NCBI RefSeq assembly: GCF_900455735.1 | Contig: NZ_UAUI01000011.1 | Location: 806,001 to 870,000, forward strand | From: Rhodococcus wratislaviensis | Lineage (GTDB): Bacteria > Actinomycetota > Actinomycetes > Mycobacteriales > Mycobacteriaceae | Length of the DNA: 64,000 nt | Reading direction: 5' to 3' | In this document: positions 29,723 to 38,202 of the stretch, one piece after another | Numbering within the stretch: the first letter of the stretch is position 1 | Layout of the letters: each line of letters opens with the position of its first letter | The notes under the pieces: model-generated | Database searches by the model: none | What the model was told of the DNA's origin: nothing | Seen by the model: the letters and a program-made list of their open reading frames with translations, nothing else | Made by a program: the position numbers and the translations under genes

Positions 29723-30064
29723 ATGAACACCGACCAGCGTATGTACAGCGACACCGTCGTCGCCGTCGACGGCGACGTCTTCGCGACGATGTTCACTCTC
29801 GACCTCGGTGACGGCGAGGTCGATCGCGAAGCAGTCGAGCGGATTCACGGCGGCGACTTCGACGAGTGGATCGAGGCAGCAGCGCGGTCCGGCCTGTTCA
29901 CGCCGCAGGCGGTCGCGGGCCTGGTTCAGACGTGGCAGGACAACCCGAAGTCCCTCTTCGACGCCCTGCTCGTCGATGCCGACGAGATGACCCACAAGCG
30001 CTACGCGATCATCTGGGACGCGCTCGACGACGCCGACACGTTCGAGAACGTCGAGTACGCCTGA
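29723..30064 (+). CDS. Acidic small protein, hypothetical
   Basis: About 113 residues, rich in Asp/Glu ('LDLGDGEVDREAVERIHGGDFDEWIEAA' in part; 'DALLVDADEMTHKRYAIIWDALDDADTF' in part). AGGAGG lies 9 nt before ATG 29723, a strong start. No known domain recognised and no signal peptide or membrane segment. It is transcribed alone, with a CRP/GlxR-like site upstream, so it may respond to carbon source. Confidence 0.7.
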   Translation: MNTDQRMYSDTVVAVDGDVFATMFTLDLGDGEVDREAVERIHGGDFDEWIEAAARSGLFTPQAVAGLVQTWQDNPKSLFDALLVDADEMTHKRYAIIWDALDDADTFENVEYA

Positions 30065-30067
30065 CGA

Positions 30068-30718
30068 TCAGAACGGCCACGCGGGCACGGGCGGCAGACC
30101 CTCCCGCGTGGGGCGCCCGATAACCCACGCCAGCAGTTCGGTGCGCGGAAGTTCCGGCACCCCGAGATCCGGATGCCGAGCGGCGAGCTCGGGCAGTTCC
30201 GATTCCAGCGTGTGCTCCACGAAGGCCGACGGCCAGTCGGCCGCCGAATAGTCCAGCCCCAGGTCGACGTGGTGGATCTCGAGCTCCCGCCACCGCAGCA
30301 CCGGCACCTGCCGCGCAGGCACCCGCTTACGCCAGTTCACCGGCGTCTCGTACAGATCTTCGGTGATCCGGCGCAGCGACTCGATCACCCGCCGTCCCGC
30401 GAAGCGGAAATCGGCCACCAGCAGTTCGGCCGGACGTCCGGCCCCCTCCTCGATCGCCGCGGCCCGCGCGGCCGGACCGCCCGGGTACATCTCGGGCGCG
30501 GCCTCGCCGGTGATCACCCCGACGGCGAACCGGTTGAGCGCGTCCGCATTCCTGGCGAGGTGCGTGACGACGTGCCCCCGGCTCCACCCCGGCAGCAACG
30601 ACGGCTCGCGCGCCTGATCGTCGGTCAACCCCTCCAGCGTCGCCTCCACCGTGCGGTGCGATTCCGCAACCGCATCCAGCAATTCGGCATACGACAGTGC
30701 GGCGATCGGCGACGTCAT
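30068..30718 (-). CDS. Mycothiol-dependent maleylpyruvate isomerase-family protein
   Basis: About 216 residues of the DinB-like fold. The metal ligands are visible as the second His of 'HVVTHLARNADAL' and Glu/His in 'RELEIHHVDLG'. 'SLLPGWSRGHVVTHLARNADAL' (split) is the family N-terminal signature; members use mycothiol, the actinobacterial thiol, as cofactor. ATG 30718 gives the usual N-terminus; the frame is open 56 codons further without family similarity. The reaction is not predictable; true isomerases are only part of this family. It converges on the gene at 29723. Confidence 0.85.
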   Translation of the reverse strand: MTSPIAALSYAELLDAVAESHRTVEATLEGLTDDQAREPSLLPGWSRGHVVTHLARNADALNRFAVGVITGEAAPEMYPGGPAARAAAIEEGAGRPAELLVADFRFAGRRVIESLRRITEDLYETPVNWRKRVPARQVPVLRWRELEIHHVDLGLDYSAADWPSAFVEHTLESELPELAARHPDLGVPELPRTELLAWVIGRPTREGLPPVPAWPF

Positions 30719-30878
30719 GCTGACGATGCTAGGCGATGCCACCCACAGCCACCTCACGACGAATCCCCAGGATCTCGATAACGGAACGGTGACGATCGGC
30801 ACCCGACGGGTGCAAATCGGACAATCGTACTGATACTGAGATCGACTGTCGGACAACGTGGTTGAAAGGTGGTGTGCG

Positions 30879-31748
30879 ATGTACAACGAATCCGCTACGT
30901 GGGGGATACCGAGCGAGACCTTCCTGGTGATCTACGTCGCCGCCGCCGTGCTCGCGGCGGGGCTGGCGGTGTTCCTCCGGTCCCGGGGCACCGCATCCGC
31001 CCCGACCGACGGTGTCCGCCTCGATCCGGTGCAGGCCGGCATGCTGACCAGCGACGATCGCGCCATCACCGCGTCCCTGACGCTGCTGCGGGGAGCCGAC
31101 CTCATCTCCGCCGACGGGACGGTCCTGCGGGCGTGGGGGGTCACTGACAACGCCCTCGGATGGTTCACGCGGGCCGTCTACGACGAACTCGCCTCCGGGC
31201 GCGGCGCCCTCGGCAACCTTCGGCTCCCGGGCCGGTTGCAGGCCCCGCTCGACCACCTGCGCGCCACGCTGGTCGCGCAGGGGCTGCTCACGGGACCCGA
31301 ACAGAAGGCCTGGAATCGCCGCGCGAGCATCCCGATCCTCGTCGTTCTGGCCATCGGCGTGGCACGCCTCGTTTCCGGGTTCGCCGGCGGCAAACCGATC
31401 GGCTTCCTGCTGCTCGCGGTGGTCCTGCTCTCGGCCGCGCGGGAGCTTGTTCGCCGGACCGGCCGCCGGACACACCAGGGCACGGCGGAACTGCAGCGCC
31501 TGCGCCGCGAGCACTCGTACCTGTCGCCGCGGATGCGCCCGTCGCTCACCGCGTACGGTCCGACGCCGATCGCGCTGTCGACGGCACTCTTCGGGATGGG
31601 GGCCGTCGGCTTGTTCTCCCCGGGGTTCGCCAGCGCGGCCGGTGTCACCGACAGCGGCAGCGGCGACGGCGGCAGCAGCAGCGGTGGGGGCGACAGCTCC
31701 TGCGGCGGCGGCGGTGGGTGCGGCGGCGGTGGGGGGTGCGGGGGATGA
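30879..31748 (+). CDS. TIGR04222 membrane protein with Gly/Cys-rich C-terminal tail
   Basis: About 289 residues. An N-terminal membrane helix ('FLVIYVAAAVLAAGLAVFL') precedes a soluble TIGR04222-type region ('LDPVQAGMLTSDDRAITASLTLL' in part), then two hydrophobic segments near 155-190 and one near 235-250. The last 35 residues are low complexity, ending in three Cys each separated by five Gly. GAAAGGTGG lies 6 nt before ATG 30879. The stop overlaps the DUF692 start (ATGA). Such tails beside DUF692 enzymes are proposed substrates for peptide modification. In this reading the tail is a membrane-anchored precursor. That role is inference. Confidence 0.82.
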   Translation: MYNESATWGIPSETFLVIYVAAAVLAAGLAVFLRSRGTASAPTDGVRLDPVQAGMLTSDDRAITASLTLLRGADLISADGTVLRAWGVTDNALGWFTRAVYDELASGRGALGNLRLPGRLQAPLDHLRATLVAQGLLTGPEQKAWNRRASIPILVVLAIGVARLVSGFAGGKPIGFLLLAVVLLSAARELVRRTGRRTHQGTAELQRLRREHSYLSPRMRPSLTAYGPTPIALSTALFGMGAVGLFSPGFASAAGVTDSGSGDGGSSSGGGDSSCGGGGGCGGGGGCGG

Positions 31749-32590
31749 CCACCCTGATCGAGCCGGGCCTCGGCATCGGCTGGCGCCCGGAGATCTGCGG
31801 AATCATCGACCGGCTCGACGGGCTGGGGTTCTGCGAGGTGATCGCCGAATCGCTGCCCGCACGCCGGCGCGGAGTCGGCGTTCCGGACGAACTGCGGTCG
31901 CTGGGGGTTCCCGTCGTCCCGCACGGCATCTCACTGTCGCTGGGTGGCGCGGACGGCGTCGAGCAGCGCCGGATCGACCATCTGGCGCGGTGCGCCGACG
32001 CGCTCGGTGCGCCGCTCGTCAGCGAGCACGTCGCGTTCGTCCGGGCGGGCGGCCTCGAGGCCGGGCACCTGCTGCCGGTGCCGCGCTCGGCGGAGGCCCT
32101 CGACGTGCTGGTGCGCAACATCCGGCGCACGCAGGAGTCCCTGCCTGTGCCCCTGGCCGTGGAGAACATCGCGGCCCTGTTCGACTGGCCGGACGACGAG
32201 TACTCGGAGGGTGAGTTCCTTGCCGAACTGGTCGAACGCACCGGCGTGTACCTGTTGCTGGATGTCGCCAACGTCTACGCGAACGCCCGCAACCGCGGAT
32301 GCGACGCCGGTGAGGAACTCCGGCGGCTTCCCCTCGGACGTGTGGCGTACTGCCACGTCGCCGGGGGATCCGTACGGGACGGCGCGTATCACGACACCCA
32401 CACCGACCCGGTGCCCGGCGAGGTGCTGGACCTGGTCCGGCAGTGGGCAGCCGATGCCATCCCCGCGGTGATGCTCGAGCGCGACGGCAACTACCCGCCC
32501 GCCCGGGAGTTGTTCGACGAGTTGGATGCGATCGCCGATGCGGCCGGCTTCGAGCGGATCACCGGGGGCGCCGTGTGGAGCCTGCCGTGA
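31745..32590 (+). CDS. DUF692 / MNIO multinuclear iron enzyme
   Basis: About 281 residues, TIM-barrel DUF692 family. Members such as MbnB use two or three iron ions to oxidise cysteine or other residues in ribosomal peptides. Conserved likely ligands are visible: H60 ('PHGISLS'), H95 ('SEHVAF'), E140 ('AVENIA'), D173/N176 ('LDVANVYAN'), H204 ('YCHVAGG'), D217/H219 ('HDTHTD') and E245 ('MLERDGN'). It is coupled on both sides: its ATG overlaps the TIGR04222 stop, and its stop overlaps the next start. Probable substrate: the Cys-Gly tail encoded just upstream. Confidence 0.9.
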   Translation: MTTLIEPGLGIGWRPEICGIIDRLDGLGFCEVIAESLPARRRGVGVPDELRSLGVPVVPHGISLSLGGADGVEQRRIDHLARCADALGAPLVSEHVAFVRAGGLEAGHLLPVPRSAEALDVLVRNIRRTQESLPVPLAVENIAALFDWPDDEYSEGEFLAELVERTGVYLLLDVANVYANARNRGCDAGEELRRLPLGRVAYCHVAGGSVRDGAYHDTHTDPVPGEVLDLVRQWAADAIPAVMLERDGNYPPARELFDELDAIADAAGFERITGGAVWSLP

Positions 32591-32907
32591 CCGGGCTCGT
32601 GGCGCGGCAGGCGGCCTTGGTCCGGGCTCTCGTCGCAGCGGGGGAGCTGCCGGAGGGATTCGACCGCCACGCGATCGACACCGCATCGAAGGCCTTGCTC
32701 CGCAAGCGGTCCGGGGAAGTGGGCGGACACCTTCCCCACGTCCGCGCCGCCCTCGGCGACCGATTCTTCGCGCTGTTCGCCGCCTGGGCCGAGGGCAGGC
32801 CGAAGGTGAGCACCCACGCGGACGCCGCAGCGTTCACCGCGTACCTCGAGTCGATCAGTGAACTGCCCGAGCGGAGTCGGCGTCTGTTCCGCCCGCGACG
32901 AATCTGA
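32587..32907 (+). CDS. Small partner protein of the MNIO operon, hypothetical
   Basis: About 106 residues from GTG 32587, which overlaps the DUF692 stop (GTGA). The sequence is helical and basic ('RQAALVRALVAAGELPEGFDR', 'ASKALLRKRSGEVGGHLPHVRAALG' in part; end 'PERSRRLFRPRRI'). MNIO enzymes usually need a small helper that holds the precursor, and this gene is in that position; no sequence family is recognised. Its last 53 nt overlap the end of the hydrolase gene on the other strand. Confidence 0.7.
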   Translation: MTGLVARQAALVRALVAAGELPEGFDRHAIDTASKALLRKRSGEVGGHLPHVRAALGDRFFALFAAWAEGRPKVSTHADAAAFTAYLESISELPERSRRLFRPRRI

Positions 32908-33850
32908 GCAGCAGCTCGTTCACCTCGTCGGGCCGTTCCTGCTGCACGAAATGCCCGGCTCCCTCGACGAGATGGAGTCCGCGCAGGTCGGGGACGGTGT
33001 CACGCATCCGGTCGAGGGCCTGCGCACCACTCATCACGATGACGGGATCGTGCGCGCCGGCCACGAACAGCGTCGGCACCTCGATGTGCGCGCCGGCGAG
33101 ACTCCCGGAGCGCTCCCAGTTGGCGTCATACGCCCGGTACCAGTTCAGTCCGCCCGTGAATCCCGTCCGGGTGAAGACCTCCACGTAATGGTCGAACTCG
33201 GCCTCCGTCAGCCACGACCACGGCAGGGGTGGGGCGTCGGGCAGCACGTCCAGGTAACCGTTGCCCTCCGAGGGATGCTGCCAGATGTCCAGATAGCGGT
33301 AGGCGCCCGACAACGCGTAGAACAGTCGCTGCAGGAATCCTCGGGGGTCGGCGTCGAGTTCGCGGTCGGCGACACCCGGTTCCTGGAAGTAGTGGATGTG
33401 CAGGAAGTGCTTGCGCGCCATCGACGCATAGAGCTCCGACGGTCGCAGCGGGAACCGGTCGGGCGCGTAGGGGACGGCCAGGAGCACCAGCCCGGACACG
33501 CGTGCGCGGTGACGCAGTGCGACGGTCCAGGCGACCGGTGCTCCGAAGTCGTGGCCGACGAACACGGCCTGCTCGTGACCGAGCGCGTCGAGCAGATCGA
33601 TCAGCGCGTCCGACACCCGCTCGTTCGTGTAGTCGTCGATGTCGCGGGGCACGTCGGTGCCGCCGTAGCCGGGCATGTCGGGGGCGATCGCGCGGTACCC
33701 GGAGGCCGCGAGGGCCCGCATCTGATGGCGATAGCTGTAGCCGAGGCCCGGGAATCCGTGACACAGGACGACGGGCGGCCCGTCACCCAGTTCGGAAATC
33801 TGCCAACGGAATCCGTCGACCGTCACCACCCGATCCGTCGACGACGGCAT
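32855..33850 (-). CDS. Alpha/beta hydrolase, epoxide-hydrolase-like
   Basis: About 331 residues. The nucleophile elbow is 'VGHDFGAPVAW' (Asp), the oxyanion 'HGFPGLGYSYRHQ', and the C-terminal 'GAGHFVQQERPDEV' carries the catalytic His. 'HGFPG' and the Asp nucleophile indicate epoxide hydrolases or dehalogenases. ATG 33850 is preferred to an earlier one at 33889 because the conserved protein begins there. A KstR-like TAGAACGCGTTCTC site lies 21 nt upstream. The 3' end overlaps the converging MNIO partner gene by 53 nt. Confidence 0.85.
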   Translation of the reverse strand: MPSSTDRVVTVDGFRWQISELGDGPPVVLCHGFPGLGYSYRHQMRALAASGYRAIAPDMPGYGGTDVPRDIDDYTNERVSDALIDLLDALGHEQAVFVGHDFGAPVAWTVALRHRARVSGLVLLAVPYAPDRFPLRPSELYASMARKHFLHIHYFQEPGVADRELDADPRGFLQRLFYALSGAYRYLDIWQHPSEGNGYLDVLPDAPPLPWSWLTEAEFDHYVEVFTRTGFTGGLNWYRAYDANWERSGSLAGAHIEVPTLFVAGAHDPVIVMSGAQALDRMRDTVPDLRGLHLVEGAGHFVQQERPDEVNELLLRFVAGGTDADSARAVH

Positions 33851-33871
33851 GCTCCGCACCCCCTCACCGGA

Positions 33872-33885
33872 TAGAACGCGTTCTC
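33872..33885. promoter_or_regulatory. KstR-like palindrome before the hydrolase
   Basis: TAGAACGCGTTCTC matches TNNAACNNGTTNNA at all but the last base, 21 nt from the hydrolase ATG. A matching site at 39960 has the same spacing to its gene. Confidence 0.5.
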
Positions 33886-33972
33886 GCAACGTAGCGTATC
33901 TGCGACGCCACTAGAATGCAGCTGACTCGCAGTGGCGACCGTCGACCGACCGGGGAAGTGGGGTGATGCGCA

Positions 33973-34728
33973 ATGGTGGAGGCACGCTCCCGCCATGAGT
34001 TCGTCGCACTCCAGCTCCGGCAGCGCATCATGCAACGGCAGTACGCGGTGGGTGAGTCGCTGCCGAGCGAGAGCATGCTGTGCGCGGAGTTCGAGGTGTC
34101 ACGCGGTCCCGTGCGCCAGGCTCTGGCCACGTTGAAGAACGAGGGGCTCATCCAGCTGTCCCAGGGCAAACCGGCCGTGGTGCGCAGCCACGACATCACG
34201 CAGACCCTGGACACGTTCACACCGTTCTCCCAGTGGGCGCGCCGGACCGGCCGCGCCGCGGGCAGCCGCACGCTCGAGATCGCGCGTCGCCGGGTGTCCG
34301 AACCCGCCGCCGCCGCACTGGGATCGAGTGCGGACGACTTCGTCGTCGAGGTGCTCCGCGTCCGGCTGCTCGACGGCGAACCGACGATGATCGAGCGGAG
34401 CACGTTCACCGAGCGCGTCGGCTCCCTGCTGTTCGACTTCGACATCGACACCGGATCGATCACCGACTACCTCACCTCCCGCGGCGTCCGCTTCGAATCG
34501 ATGGAGCACGTGCTCGACGCCGTCGCCGCAACCGAGGTCGACGCCGAGAATCTCGGCATCGACCCCGGCAGCCCGTTGCTTCGGGAACGTCGGACGTCGC
34601 GGGATCAGAACGGCGACACGTTCGAGTACGCGGACGATCGGTACCGTCCCGACCTGGTCGCCTTCAGCATCGTGAACGCCCGCACCATCGACCCCCGGCT
34701 TCCGTCGGACGACGGCAACGGAGGCTAG
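33973..34728 (+). CDS. GntR-family (HutC/UTRA) regulator
   Basis: About 251 residues. Winged helix-turn-helix near the N-terminus ('GESLPSESMLCAEFEVSRGPVRQAL' in part) and a UTRA ligand domain from about 95. The stop codon TAG overlaps that of the converging carrier gene in a shared CTAG (34725-34728). UTRA regulators commonly sense small metabolites of the pathway next door; here the neighbours suggest an aminoalkylphosphonate (inference). Confidence 0.9.
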   Translation: MVEARSRHEFVALQLRQRIMQRQYAVGESLPSESMLCAEFEVSRGPVRQALATLKNEGLIQLSQGKPAVVRSHDITQTLDTFTPFSQWARRTGRAAGSRTLEIARRRVSEPAAAALGSSADDFVVEVLRVRLLDGEPTMIERSTFTERVGSLLFDFDIDTGSITDYLTSRGVRFESMEHVLDAVAATEVDAENLGIDPGSPLLRERRTSRDQNGDTFEYADDRYRPDLVAFSIVNARTIDPRLPSDDGNGG

Positions 34729-36047
34729 TCGGCTGCCGGCATGCGGTTCCAGTGCGGGATCAGTAGCAGCATCGCCACGAACGCCGCGACCGCGAAGCCG
34801 TAGAACAGGGTGGACGTCCCGAGGTACCCGGGGAGCAGCCCGCCGAGGATGGCGCCGACCGATCCGCACCCGTTGATGATGGAGCTGGCCGCGCCCGCAT
34901 GCTTGGACGTGCCGAAGTCGACGGCCGAGACGCAGGAGATCATCGCGTCGGCGCCGTAGATGGACAACCCGATCACGGCGAGGACTCCCACCATGATCCA
35001 CGCGTTGCCCGCCGCGGTCAGCGGCGTGAACAGTGCCAGCACGGCCACGAGCACCGCCAGGCTCAGGACACAGGCCGGGATGCGCCGCGCCGTGAACACC
35101 TTGTCGGAGATCCGGCCGATGACCATCGGTGCGACGACGCCGGCGACCCCGAACGCGATCGGGATGACGATCGCCTGGAAGTGGCCGGCGCCGTGCAGGC
35201 GCTCCGCGACGATGACCGGGCCCCACAGGAGGATGGCGTAGCGGGCGGGCTTGAGCAGGAAGTATGCCATGCCCAGCGTCATCACCATGCGGTCCTTCAG
35301 CACCACCACGAACGACTCGCGCACCGACCGCGCGGGTTCGGCAATGACCTCCGCCACGGCCGAATCATCCAGTGGCAGAGTCTTCTCCTCCGCGCGGTAT
35401 TCCTCGATCGGTGGCAACCCCATGTCCTCCGGGGTGTTCCGCTGGAAGACGAGGACGGCGACGAACACGACGACCACGATCGCAGCGCCTGCGAAGAACG
35501 CGGCCCGCCAACTGTCGAACACGCTGTACGCGACCCAGCCGAGCACGGGCGCGGCCACGAGGCCCCCGAACGCGTAGTTGGTGCTCCACAGCCCGAGGAC
35601 CCGGCCGCGTTCCGAGATGGCGAAGAACTGGGCCATGTTCTTCAGCGTGCCGGACCAGCCGGTCGACTGCGCAAGACCCTGAATGATCATGAGCGGCAAC
35701 AGGAAAGCGACAGCAGGCAGGATTCCCATGAACATCGTCGCGACAGCCGAGATGGCCAGGCCGCCGAGAACGACGATGCGCGGGCCGTAGCGATCGGAGA
35801 CGGAGCCCCAGACGAATTGGCCGAGCGCGTAGGCGGCGAGGTACACCGCATCGAGATTGGCGAGCATGCCCTTCGTCAGGACATCGTTGACGAGTGGGTC
35901 TTCCAGGATGCCGAGTTTCGCGACAGCGAAGGATTGCCTCGTGAAGTAGAACCCGGCATACGCGATCCAGGTGATCGCGAAGATCTGTATTCTCCAGCGT
36001 TCGTAACGCGGGATCGTTGTGCGTGTGGTCATGATTGTCTGCGCCAT
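34725..36047 (-). CDS. MFS transporter, GlpT/organophosphate antiporter type
   Basis: About 440 residues, twelve membrane segments. 'WIAYAGFYFTRQSFAVAK' in helix 1 matches the GlpT/UhpT signature of carriers exchanging phosphate for organophosphates. 'GSVSDRYGPR' is motif A and 'GLAQSTGWSGTLKNMAQFF' follows. ATG 36047 has AGGTG 6 nt upstream; GTG 36056 is 3 codons earlier. The carrier class fits import of a phosphonate or phosphate ester for the HAD and FAD enzymes encoded upstream. Confidence 0.85.
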   Translation of the reverse strand: MAQTIMTTRTTIPRYERWRIQIFAITWIAYAGFYFTRQSFAVAKLGILEDPLVNDVLTKGMLANLDAVYLAAYALGQFVWGSVSDRYGPRIVVLGGLAISAVATMFMGILPAVAFLLPLMIIQGLAQSTGWSGTLKNMAQFFAISERGRVLGLWSTNYAFGGLVAAPVLGWVAYSVFDSWRAAFFAGAAIVVVVFVAVLVFQRNTPEDMGLPPIEEYRAEEKTLPLDDSAVAEVIAEPARSVRESFVVVLKDRMVMTLGMAYFLLKPARYAILLWGPVIVAERLHGAGHFQAIVIPIAFGVAGVVAPMVIGRISDKVFTARRIPACVLSLAVLVAVLALFTPLTAAGNAWIMVGVLAVIGLSIYGADAMISCVSAVDFGTSKHAGAASSIINGCGSVGAILGGLLPGYLGTSTLFYGFAVAAFVAMLLLIPHWNRMPAAD

Positions 36048-36052
36048 GATAT

Positions 36053-36066
36053 TCACCTCGAGGTGA
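36053..36066. promoter_or_regulatory. Perfect palindrome over the carrier ribosome site
   Basis: TCACCTCGAGGTGA is a perfect 14-bp palindrome that includes the ribosome-binding AGGTG of the MFS gene. It may be an operator for the GntR protein, or chance. Confidence 0.3.
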
Positions 36067-36263
36067 GTGCGGCGGCCTACGAGAGATGTCGAGGCCGGTT
36101 CAGGCAGATACGCGGGCTGATGTGCCGAGAAAGGGGCGGCCCCGGAATCGGGGCGGCCACGTGCGCCGAGAATGCGGAAGATGTTCGGCTGTAGAATTTT
36201 TCGCCGGTGCGCCGGGCTGGGGCGCCGCGTCGGGCGGGGTGTGCGAAGCGGAAGAACGGGACT

Positions 36264-36291
36264 GCGCCGCCGAATGACCTGCCGGCGGCGC
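36264..36291 (-). terminator. GC hairpin after the HAD gene
   Basis: GCGCCGCCG and CGGCGGCGC pair perfectly across a 10-nt loop. It lies 24-51 nt past the HAD stop, so it probably ends the FAD/HAD transcript and separates it from the carrier gene. Confidence 0.55.
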
Positions 36292-36314
36292 AGCCGGCTG
36301 TGGAACGGGTTTGA

Positions 36315-37016
36315 TCAGGTGTTGCGCAGTTGAGCGAGCAGACCGGGCAGGTCCGCGACGCTGTCGAGAACGTGGGTGGCCCCGGCCTCGGACAGCTGGG
36401 TGGCGTCATGGGCGCCGGTGAGCACGCCCACGGAGGCGAGCGCTCCGGCGCGGAGGCCGGTGGTGACGTCCGACGTGGTGTCGCCGAGCACCACCATGGA
36501 CTGCACGGACGGGGCGCCGGTGCGCATCAACGCGGTCAGCGCCAGGTCCGGGAAGGGGCGGCCGCGGACGCCGTCTCCGGGGCACAACACGACGTCGGCG
36601 ACGTCCTGCCAGCCGAGCGCGCGGATGATCGACATCTGCGTCTCGTGCGCGAACCCGGTGGTGAGCGCCGTCTTGATGCCCTGCTCACGCAGCGAGCCGA
36701 AGAGTTCCTCGGCGCCGGGGATGGCGCTGCATCGGCCGTCGTCGACGAGTTGCGAGTAGCAGCGTTCGAATTCCTTGTTCGCGGCCTGCGCCTGCTCCTC
36801 CTTTCCGCCGCTGAGATGGCGGAAGACGACGATCTTGGACTGGCCCATGGTGTCGGAGACGTATTCGAGCATCCGTCGGCGGTCCTCCTCCGTCTTCGAC
36901 AGTCCGGCATGCTCGTCCGCGGCGAGGAAGGACTGCTGTACCAGTCCGCTGTCCTCCACGGTGGTGCCTGCCATGTCGAAGACGACGAGGCTGATGTCCC
37001 GGTGATGTGTTCCCAT
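36315..37016 (-). CDS. Phosphonatase-like HAD hydrolase (PhnX-like)
   Basis: About 233 residues. HAD motifs: D14 in 'FDMAGTT', 'LTTGF' and 'LGDTTSD'. A cap-domain 'MGQSK' places K61 where phosphonoacetaldehyde hydrolase keeps its Schiff-base lysine. It is therefore likely to cleave a C-P bond in a phosphonoaldehyde, releasing phosphate. The FAD oxidoreductase just upstream on the same strand would supply the aldehyde. Start ATG 37016. Confidence 0.85.
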   Translation of the reverse strand: MGTHHRDISLVVFDMAGTTVEDSGLVQQSFLAADEHAGLSKTEEDRRRMLEYVSDTMGQSKIVVFRHLSGGKEEQAQAANKEFERCYSQLVDDGRCSAIPGAEELFGSLREQGIKTALTTGFAHETQMSIIRALGWQDVADVVLCPGDGVRGRPFPDLALTALMRTGAPSVQSMVVLGDTTSDVTTGLRAGALASVGVLTGAHDATQLSEAGATHVLDSVADLPGLLAQLRNT

Positions 37017-37056
37017 TGTCTGGTTCCTCTCGATGTTCGTGAGTGTGGTTGTGCTG

Positions 37057-38202
37057 CTATGCCATTACAGGCACGGTCTCGCGACCGAAGGCGTGGTCGA
37101 TGCGATCCTTCGCGAGACCCATGCTGGTCGTCATGCCGATCCCGGTGGTCACGGTGACGATGTGCACGCCGTCGATCGGCTCCTCGATCAGGAATTCCGA
37201 ATCGGGGGCCGAGCTGTACACGCCCTGCCAGCGTTCGGTGACGGTGACGTCCGAGACCCCGAACAGGGCGGCGGCTTCGCCGATCAGCACCTCGAACCCC
37301 TTCTCCGACTGGAACGGTTCCGCCGATATCTCGCGGATGTGGGTGTCGCCCAGCAGGATCGATCCGTCGGGCTGCGGTGTGTACATCTGGTGCAGGTCGA
37401 GGTCGACGTAGTCGGGGTACTCTTCCCGCAACCGCGCCGCGAGCGCCGCCGTCGCGGGAAGATTCTCGAAACCGCTGTACCGCACGAGCGACCAGCCGGT
37501 GAACAGGGGCGCGGGCAACGGCGCGGACAGCGGCATCCTCGCGCGCATCATGTGGAGCCGGCACCGCAGGAGTCCGCCGCGCTCGGCCGGCTCCGGGAAC
37601 AGGCGGTCGATGTCGTAGTTGACGGTGACGAACACCGTCCCCGCGTGCAGATCGCCCCGCGAGGTGTGGACGACTCCGGTCCCGAATCCGGTGGCGGCGG
37701 TGCGCCAGAAGAAGTCGACACCCGACGCCTCGAGCCACTGCGCGATGGTGGGGGCCGCTTCCCGCGGGTTCACCTGGAGGTCGTCGGCCATGTACATGCC
37801 CCCGACGACGCGATCGCCGGCGATGGGTAAGGCGCCGAGGATCCGGTCTCGGGACAGCAGTTCCACTTCGGCCGGTCCGCGTACGTCCGCGAACTCGGTC
37901 ATGACGGCCAGCTCGTCGTCATGTCGTGCCACGCAGTATGTTCCGGACTCGGCAGACCAGAATCCGGCCTTGCGTGCCAGGTCGAGCCAGTGCTCCCGGC
38001 CCGCTCGAGCATAGTCGCGGGCGACGCCCGACTGGGCGGTGATGCAGGCGTGGCCGAAGTTCTGGACGGAAGCGCCCGCAACTCGGTCGGCATGGTCGAT
38101 CACCGCCACGGACAGGCCTCGATTGTGTGCGTGGTATGCGTGCGCGAGGCCGACGATTCCGGCACCGACAACCACCACGTCGTAGCGTCGTTGATTTGTC
38201 AT
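37057..38202 (-). CDS. FAD-dependent oxidoreductase (TIGR03364 type)
   Basis: About 381 residues of the glycine/D-amino-acid oxidase superfamily. The dinucleotide site is 'VVVVGAGIVGLAHAYHA' and a second FAD-contact region is 'VTTGIGMTTSMGLAKD'. TIGR03364 members occur beside phosphonatase-like hydrolases and are proposed to oxidise an aminophosphonate (2-aminoethylphosphonate or its N-methyl form) to the aldehyde. ATG 38202 gives the proper Rossmann start. It lies 40 nt upstream of the HAD gene in one operon. The substrate is inferred from context. Confidence 0.85.
   Translation of the reverse strand: MTNQRRYDVVVVGAGIVGLAHAYHAHNRGLSVAVIDHADRVAGASVQNFGHACITAQSGVARDYARAGREHWLDLARKAGFWSAESGTYCVARHDDELAVMTEFADVRGPAEVELLSRDRILGALPIAGDRVVGGMYMADDLQVNPREAAPTIAQWLEASGVDFFWRTAATGFGTGVVHTSRGDLHAGTVFVTVNYDIDRLFPEPAERGGLLRCRLHMMRARMPLSAPLPAPLFTGWSLVRYSGFENLPATAALAARLREEYPDYVDLDLHQMYTPQPDGSILLGDTHIREISAEPFQSEKGFEVLIGEAAALFGVSDVTVTERWQGVYSSAPDSEFLIEEPIDGVHIVTVTTGIGMTTSMGLAKDRIDHAFGRETVPVMA

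Noticed and set aside
31640..31745. CRISPR-like or tandem DNA repeat at the end of the TIGR04222 gene
   Set aside because: The repeated GGC-type codons encode the Gly/Cys tail; there are no spacers or regular repeat units.
31178..31924. Minus-strand frame rich in Pro/His opposite the Gly/Cys tail
   Set aside because: 'PPHPPPPPHPP' is simply the complement of the Gly/Cys codons; no independent start signal.
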